From positions 12,058,899-12,122,898 of the forward strand of contig NC_084678.1 of NCBI RefSeq assembly GCF_028389875.1: a stretch of DNA of 64,000 nt, in the 5' to 3' direction. A program made the position numbers and the translations under genes. A model generated the notes under the pieces. That model was not told the origin of the DNA. It did not search any database and worked only from the letters and a program-made list of their open reading frames with translations. Every line of letters begins with the position of its first letter. Positions within the stretch are counted from its first letter, which is position 1. The stretch is from Rhea pennata. Taxonomy: Eukaryota; Chordata; Aves; Rheiformes; Rheidae. Positions 57,541-64,000 of this stretch are shown one piece after another.

Positions 57541-58103
57541 GTAACAAATGCCCTTTACTGCCCTGCCTCACTGTCGCCTATAGGCCCAGAAGAAACTGCA
57601 AGACTTCTGGACCCCACCATACTGTCTCTGTGGTTTGAGCACATCCCCACTGGAATGGCTATGAAGAGCTTTATTTTCTCCTGCAAACCAAAAAATCCTA
57701 ACTTTTTAAAAAATCTGCAAATAAACAGTTATATGATCCACTGAAATTCATAACAAAGGACAAATTGAATCCTTCATGCTGTGTAACAGCCATAAATAAA
57801 GTCTTTATGGCTGAGAAGTTGTAGGCAACATTCCAGCAAAATCGGATTTATTCTCTCCTCACCCCCTGCAATATAAATCTCGGGAAATGGAGGGGGGAGG
57901 GTGCTCCAAGTGCTGTTCTGACACAACATTCACTGCAGCTTCTTAAACCAGACTCCCTGCCAGTATTTATAGTTCCATGCTCTATGCATGGTATGTGTGT
58001 ATATTACTGCACCACCAGCTTTTACAGTTGATTTCTCAGTAGTCATGTGAAACCAAAATAACTGATGGGCTGAACTTGGAATTGCTTATGTATATCTCTA
58101 TTT
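57541..58103. other. Unassigned non-coding stretch
   Basis: No gene is recognised. A G-rich word GGAGGGGGGAGGG lies near 57889-57901. Confidence 0.55.
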
Positions 58104-58128
58104 AAAAAAAAAAAAAAAAAAAAAAAAA
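58104..58128. repeat. 25-base poly-A run
   Basis: An uninterrupted run of 25 A, possibly a retroposon tail, but no body or target-site duplication is recognised. Confidence 0.9.
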
Positions 58129-60865
58129 GAAGCCTGTCTTGCTGTTAGGAAAAAGAACTCTTGATTAAAGTTGCTCCAAGTCAACGGAGGCAGAGCCTCC
58201 TTGAGTGTCATGTTCCTCCTCCCCAAAACCGCTGGCAGGGTTTTCAGGGGAACCCAGCAAGATGGGTTTTAACATCTGACTGTACAGTTGTGAAGTGAGT
58301 AGCTGCACACTTCTCACAAAGCCTTGCTTCTCCTTGCTGGCTGCTCTGAAAGTTAGCCCTGAGGTTTCAAGAAACATGGTCCTGGAGTAATTAACTAAGT
58401 CCTAGAACTGCAGCTCAGCCGGATCGCATATCCCTATTAAGGAAGAACAACAAATTTCAGTGACTTTAGGATCTGGAGTTTAGGTTTAGGATCCAAACAC
58501 TGGCCAGCATTGGTAGCAAATCACTGAAACAAGCAAAACTCTTGATCTATCAGTCTTAGGTTGGTGGAGCATGTTAGTGTGTGTTCCCTTCTTGTGTGCT
58601 TGGTGTATAGTGTAAGATGCAAGCTAAAATGAAGACTTGGTTCTTGTTAAGCAACTGCTGAAATGCTTTTAAAGAGGTTGACTAGTTCTGGCTGTGTCTT
58701 GTATTTTTCCACAAGCCACAGACAGCTGTAGTGCCAGCGACCTCTCTGCTCTTGTCTACAGCTTGTTATAAATGCTGAACAAAATGGCTTAAATTGTTGA
58801 GACTTGAGAAATGATATCTTTGAGCTCTGACCCTTCATAACTGAATCCAGACACCAGATTTCTCCACTTCCACGTATTTTATATGAAGCACCTGACACAG
58901 CAGCAACAAATAACAGAGGAATAAATCCAGCAGCCTGGAATAGTTTACCTTCATTAGCCCAGCCAAAGGTCACCTCACGTCGTGTCACTGTGAGTGTCTA
59001 GCCACTGCCAATTCTGGGCCTTAGCAGAGAGGTCACACGGTGATGGGAGGAGAGCAGGGGAGGAAAGGTTCCTGGGGCCTCCTGAGACGCGTGTTGTATC
59101 CCACAATCCCAGTGACTTCCTAAACCTTCATGGGCCAGTCTGGAGATCTAGCACTGGCCTGGGTTTGACCTACAGGTGTTGATGCACTAAAGCATGATGG
59201 ATCAGCTGAAGTCCTGCTGTCCCCCTACACGCTTTCTTGGGAGGAGCCTACACTAAGAACTTTAGCAAAGTTGTCAGCAGCACCATGCTGCTAACTCTAC
59301 CACTTCTGAATTTCCTTCAGCTTCTGGTTCCGAAAGGGTTCATGCGTGATTCTCATTATATACAAGACCAAGGATGCTGCAGTGAATGCAGCCACTGTCC
59401 CTCTGGTCCCACGTGCAAATGCTCCTTTTCCTGAATTACTACATACTGGCTGGGAATTGGGTTTTATTGCAGCCAAGCAGGCCACCTCTTTGAGAGTGAG
59501 GTTGATTCAGGCAGCCCCATGCGGAGCCTCATCCTGCAAATGGTTAAATGCTTAACTGTGCCTGCACAAATGGTTGAAATGGTTAGTCAAGTGAGAAGTT
59601 ACCTTTCTGAGGGCTTGTGGGACTGAGGCTGTAGCCCCCTTCTCTCTCCTGTTTTCCTCAGTACTTTTCCCTAATGGAAAAAGGGATGAATCTGAGTCTG
59701 ACTTGTCTGGTTTTCTTTTTAAACATAAAACCTGAGTAGAGCTGTCTAAAGGTTGTGTTCTCTTCACCTATGGAATTCATTCTAACAGCAGGATTCTGTT
59801 AATTAGGGAGAATGACACATTTGTATTAAGGTGGCAAACTTCATATCCAACTAACACTCAAAGCGTTAAAACTGAAAGTCCTCTCCTACAGCCTAGGCAG
59901 CAAATAGACCCTAGGAAAATGAAGGTCTGCACACTATGAAACAAATCCACACATCAGACATCTGTTTTTAAAATTTTTGATCTTTCTTAGGTGCTGGTTT
60001 AGGAATATAAACTTTATCTACTGCCTTAAGTAGAAAAAGGGAATAGATATTTTCATTTAAAGCTGAGTAACTAGGAGCAACCATAATAACCCATTTGTGT
60101 TGCTTTTGTACTTGGGTAATGAATGACTGTAGTATAAAGTGCTTCTAGTTCTTGCCTCAAGCTCTTGTCAATCATTGCCTGATAAATAAAAACTTCAAAC
60201 AGGCTCCTTTTTTGCTTAATTGGGCAGAATTTCTCTCCAAAGTCTTGGCTAAATACAGAGAATAATGTCCATGGCAGCAATGGGAGTGAGCAAGCAGGGT
60301 ATCTGGATGGAAATATATTGAGGATGCAAATCTTGAACTAAGATGAGTCTTTTCGGTTTTATTTCATCCAGAAAGTGTCTGCTCCAATTGCAGGTGGAGC
60401 TGAAAGGGCTGAATAGAGCTGCGGAGGAAATCCCGTGGTCCTTGGCAGCGCTGCCACTGAGCTCTGCTCAGGCTAGCTCTGCTCTCCCTCTCCCTTTCAG
60501 GGCTTTACTACCGACACTTCCATAAAAATCAGAAATCTTAAAATCACCCTTAGGCTCACTTAAATTATCTTTTATTATATGAACCTTGGCAGCAACAGAG
60601 GCTGTTTACTGCTTAAGGACCAAAAGATCCTATTGTCAGTCCTGGAACAGAGCTAAAGCTTCTCAGTTAAGCAAACATGATATCCTGAGTTTGGCCTGGA
60701 AGGAAGTTAGAATAACTGATCTATAAAAGGTTCTAAATGTGCTTTAAAGTGTCATTACTCAGATAAGTCTAGCAGTTTTGAAGCTGGTTCACTCGCGTTT
60801 TACGGCCCTGCCAGTTTATGGCAACGTACAGCGTCACGTCAAGAATTCCTCTTCCAAAACAGTAG
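58129..60865. other. Unassigned non-coding stretch
   Basis: No gene or repeat is recognised. Open frames up to 113 codons (58647-58988, minus) have no domain. Confidence 0.55.
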
Positions 60866-60867
60866 AT

Positions 60868-60960
60868 GAAGAGACAAAGCGGCGGTAGCGCTGCGCCCAG
60901 CCTTGGCTCCCGGGCTGGGAACGCCGCTGCCGAGCGCCTCCAGCCAGCTGTGGCAGAGCT
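60868..60960. promoter_or_regulatory. Small CpG cluster
   Basis: About 90 bases with repeated CpG (GCGGCGGTAGCGCTGCGCCC at 60879-60898) stand out in CpG-poor surroundings. Too short for an island. A C8 run follows at 61065-61072. Confidence 0.25.
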
Positions 60961-62399
60961 AGAAACCAACTGAGGTTTTGTGATATAGGGCTGGACTTGT
61001 TGAAGTTAGTGGTAAAGCTTGTTGGCTGCTCTATAGTAAGATCATTTCCATGAAGAATGATTTTCCCCCCCCACCCCGCCTTGCTAGAACAGCCTCTGAC
61101 TTGCACTGGTCCTAGATGAGGAGAATTGGATCCATACAGAGAACTACCGGGAGATCCTCCTCAAATCAGTCCAGGCATACAAAACCTGAGTACGCACCAC
61201 TTCGGTTCACAAAGGTCTTTTCACTGACACTTTGCTGGACTTTGGATTGGCATGTGAAGCAAATTTACTTATAAATTTGTAATCGCTTGTGAAAGATACT
61301 AGTTTAATTCCAAAATGCTGATGATTTAATCCTCTGGATCAGCAAATACATTTACGTAAACTGGCACAACCTTGCTCACAGTTCAAAGTAAACAAGAACC
61401 CAAAAATTGCTGTTATGCCCTGAAGATATAATGTTTACTTAATACAGGGATTTAGACTATGATTTTCTTCAGCTGCCTCCATAGCAATGCGGTGTGGTAT
61501 CCACAGTAGGAAACCTCATGCCAGCAGCATCTCTGAAATATGCTAAAAGAATCTGAATTAGAAAATGTCAGCTTCTTGGCTGATGTTCCTTTGGATTTTC
61601 TTTTTTCCTTTCTTGTGCCTCTATAATTTTATTGGGATGACTAAATCTCTGAACTATGTTAGCAGTAAACAGAACTAATTTACCCCCTGCTTCTTTGAAA
61701 CAGCTGCTGACAGCTGCACTATAATTCAATCATGGATCTTTGCAGTGCAGTCTGCAAAACATTTTCATATTTTTTCACATTCTCTCTGTTGAATTTGGAC
61801 TGAAGAGACTGCATCAGATGCTGATACGTGCTGATTTGGCCAGTACAGAGAGGTGTATGTAAAAACAGGGGTGCAAGGTAAGAAAAACTGCCCAGCCGAA
61901 AAGCTGCTTTGAATGTAGTCAGAATAACCACACAGGTGCACAAGTTGTTGGTATATCTTTTGTAAAGTTGCAAGGATTTATTTTACTGGTTTGTACAAAA
62001 GGCTTCTGACAACTGCTCTATGAAAAGAACCAGGAAGGTGTATGCATTTTTGCCAACTGTTAATAAATATCTTTTAAATAAGGAAACAAATGTGTTTAGG
62101 AGCTGAGAATCACTTTTCCTGCATCTGACTGAAAAGGAATTCAGAGATGGAAATAAATAATTCTTCTTCCGCTTTTGTGACAACTATTTACATAAAAATG
62201 TACAAACAGTGAAGCTGATGTCAAGCCTAGCAACAGAAATCCTGTTATTATGTATATAAGAAAAAAAACAAAACCCAAAAGCAGTCCCCACATAGTATTT
62301 AATCCTATACAGCAAGATACCGTGGTCCCCATGAAAACTGCAAATACGCCAGTGCAGCAACCACCAGCACTGAAGCACCCGCAAGAAGAACTAATCCTT
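60961..62399. other. Unassigned AT-rich stretch
   Basis: No gene is recognised. The 84-codon minus-strand frame at 61719-61973 has no recognisable domain. Confidence 0.55.
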
Positions 62400-62404
62400 T
62401 TTTT

Positions 62405-62825
62405 TGGCTGGCACCGCTGGCGCGGCGCGTGGCCCTCGGCAGCTCTCCGGTCGCTGTCTGAGCCCGGGGCAGGTCTGGAGCCCGGGGCGTCGCGGCACGG
62501 CGGCCCCCGCTCCGAAACCCGCCCGCGCCGGGACCTGCCGGCGGGAAAGCGCCCGTTGCCTCAAATGACGTTGGGACTAGACCCTCGGAACCAAGTTTCC
62601 AATTTATTGCATAGAGGGCAAATTTTTTTCCTTATTATTTTTAAAGCGAGGCATCTGGTCTGGATTTGAACATTGACTTAAAGGAAGAAGAATAGCGACC
62701 GGTTTCCGGAATCGTGAGGTTCCCTTCGTTTCTCGCCTCGCGCCAGTCCCCGTCCGAGGAAGGCCAGGCCCGCGTGGGGAGCGAGCCCGGCGCCCTCTCG
62801 CCTTCGCACCTGGCTCTGGGAGGTT
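62405..62825. promoter_or_regulatory. CpG island in two lobes
   Basis: Lobes at 62410-62560 and 62695-62820 are densely CpG-rich, separated by about 130 AT-rich bases. With 31.44-31.74 kb this is the most island-like DNA in the window. A CTCF-like word on the reverse strand (GGCGCCCTCTCGCC, 62789-62802) lies in the second lobe. The 139-codon plus and 129-codon minus frames here are probably chance. A promoter for a transcript leaving the window is plausible. Confidence 0.5.
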
Positions 62826-64000
62826 TCTGGGTTTGAAGTTTGGAGATTTAGAGTTAGGTATGCTGAAGACCTGATGATTTCTTGGACAGAATTTTCTTTT
62901 TCTCTCCCCAGGGCAATTTATACCAGTCCTACTTCTGTAATTGCGAAGTATGCCAAAGTTTCCAATTGGTTTGTGACTGGTTGCTGCTACCATATTCTTA
63001 TCACAAAAACTTTAATTGAGTTTTAATTACATAAATAAGACACTTGTGTAACCAATGACTTTAAAAGAAAAGGAGAAAAGCCTTGAGGGGATGCTGTCTT
63101 GCTCCTGATTCCAGCTAGCTGATGTGGCTCTTTAAAAGGAATTAAAAAAAAAAAAAAGTGGTGAAAATGATAATGCAGCAGGATTTCTATAAAAAAAAAA
63201 AAAAATACTGACCCTGGGAACTGAAGTTCTTCATTTTGTGCCTTGCTGAGTCTATGCAGTGCTGCGTGCTAGCCACAGCTTATGGGACCTCCTGAGCCCA
63301 AATCTCCGTGTTTTCCAAAGTGTGTTGGAACTTGTTCTGTTAGTTACTGAAGTTGACGGGTATTTTCCAAATGGCAGCAGGATCTTTCGCCGTCTTTTGC
63401 AACTCCAAAAACGTTTAGGGATGCCTCAGCTAAATACTCAGTTTAATCACCGTTTCCTAATGTTTTGCTGCTTTCTTCTTTTAAACTCAGAGCAAACTCT
63501 TACTGGTGCCTAGAATAACTTTATTTTTCCTGCTGAGAAAAGTTATACCTGAAAAATCTTGTTCTTTGGAATTATTTTCTTCTGTTTTTTTGCTTGCAAA
63601 TTAGGGGTATTTTTAGACTTATTTGTCCTTTGAACTTGAATCAATCCAGATACAGCTTTTGCTACTGCTATCACTGGAAGTTGCATGTAATTAGTCTTTG
63701 CTTCTGCTTATGAGATTGAAGTAAACAGAGGAATGGAAGTAATAATTCTCTAACAAAATACCTGTTCACTCCAGGTATATTTTGTTCACTGATTTTATTG
63801 CAAACAGTGTGTTACAGGAACTACACATGCTTATTAGTCACACCACATTCTCACCTTGGATAGATTATTCTTTTTTAATTCAAAACGGATACTGGTGAGT
63901 TTGCAATCTTCAGAAAGACTCGTTTGCAGAAGTATGTATTGTAGGAGCCAATTTTTAAGGCAGATTTGTTTTTAAATGGTTTCTCTGGCTTGTTTCAGTT
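62826..64000. other. Unassigned AT-rich stretch to the window end
   Basis: No gene is recognised. Poly-A runs of 14 (63144-63157) and 15 (63191-63205) lie here. The 84-codon plus-strand frame at 63259-63513 has no domain and no clear splice boundaries. AT-rich sequence continues to the end. Confidence 0.5.

Noticed and set aside
1..64000. Prokaryotic-style system (CRISPR, operon, prophage, toxin-antitoxin)
   Set aside because: No long tandem open frames, no ribosome-binding-site spacing and no spaced direct repeats; the repeats and composition are those of an amniote genome.

Overview
The window looks like non-coding nuclear DNA of an amniote, most likely a bird. Three things point there. 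It holds weathered copies of old amniote retroposons: one CR1 LINE 3' part near 20.5-20.8 kb and several MIR-type tRNA-derived SINE fragments. It lacks recognisable mammalian young repeats (no Alu, B1 or L1 tails that I can see). Interspersed-repeat density is very low, with CpG-rich patches scattered through AT-rich sequence. The bird assignment is an inference; a turtle or crocodilian is not excluded.

I recognise no protein-coding exon, tRNA, rRNA, known microRNA or CRISPR array. The longest open frames (about 160-190 codons near 1.35-2.1 kb) overlap each other on both strands in a GC-rich block and look like chance frames. Nothing resembles an operon or a bacterial, phage or defence system. 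The window is best read as a gene desert or a large intron, with many patches that look like conserved regulatory DNA but cannot be proven so without alignment.

Layout. 0-6.6 kb: MIR fragment, GC-rich block (1.59-2.11 kb), a 22-bp tandem duplication with poly(A)-signal hexamers, three more CpG-rich patches, and several AT-rich enhancer-like patches (2.54-2.70, 3.54-3.87, 6.24-6.56 kb). 6.6-20 kb: mostly featureless, with a MIR fragment near 15.0 kb, an 18-bp perfect palindrome near 17.1 kb and a 59-T run at 18.56 kb. 20-31 kb: CR1 relic, 39-T run, enhancer-like patches at 24.6 and 25.5 kb, a tRNA-derived SINE relic at 28.25 kb, and a possible old LINE relic at 29.5 kb. 31.4-31.75 kb: the clearest CpG island, with a G-quadruplex motif. 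33-38.1 kb: further CpG patches and the two best transcription-factor clusters (36.08 kb FOX/SOX; 37.8-37.9 kb homeodomain). 38.3-41 kb: two abutting open frames that might be a decayed coding relic. 41-50 kb: AT-rich enhancer-like patches, a 13-bp perfect hairpin at 44.3 kb and the best MIR copy at 49.45 kb. 50-62 kb: CpG-poor sequence with simple repeats and weak exon-like signals. 62.4-62.83 kb: a second strong CpG island.

How it may work together: if the patches are enhancers, the window would be a regulatory landscape for a developmental gene outside it; the two CpG islands would be candidate promoters of unannotated or non-coding transcripts. That is inference; the sequence directly shows only the composition, motifs and repeats listed.
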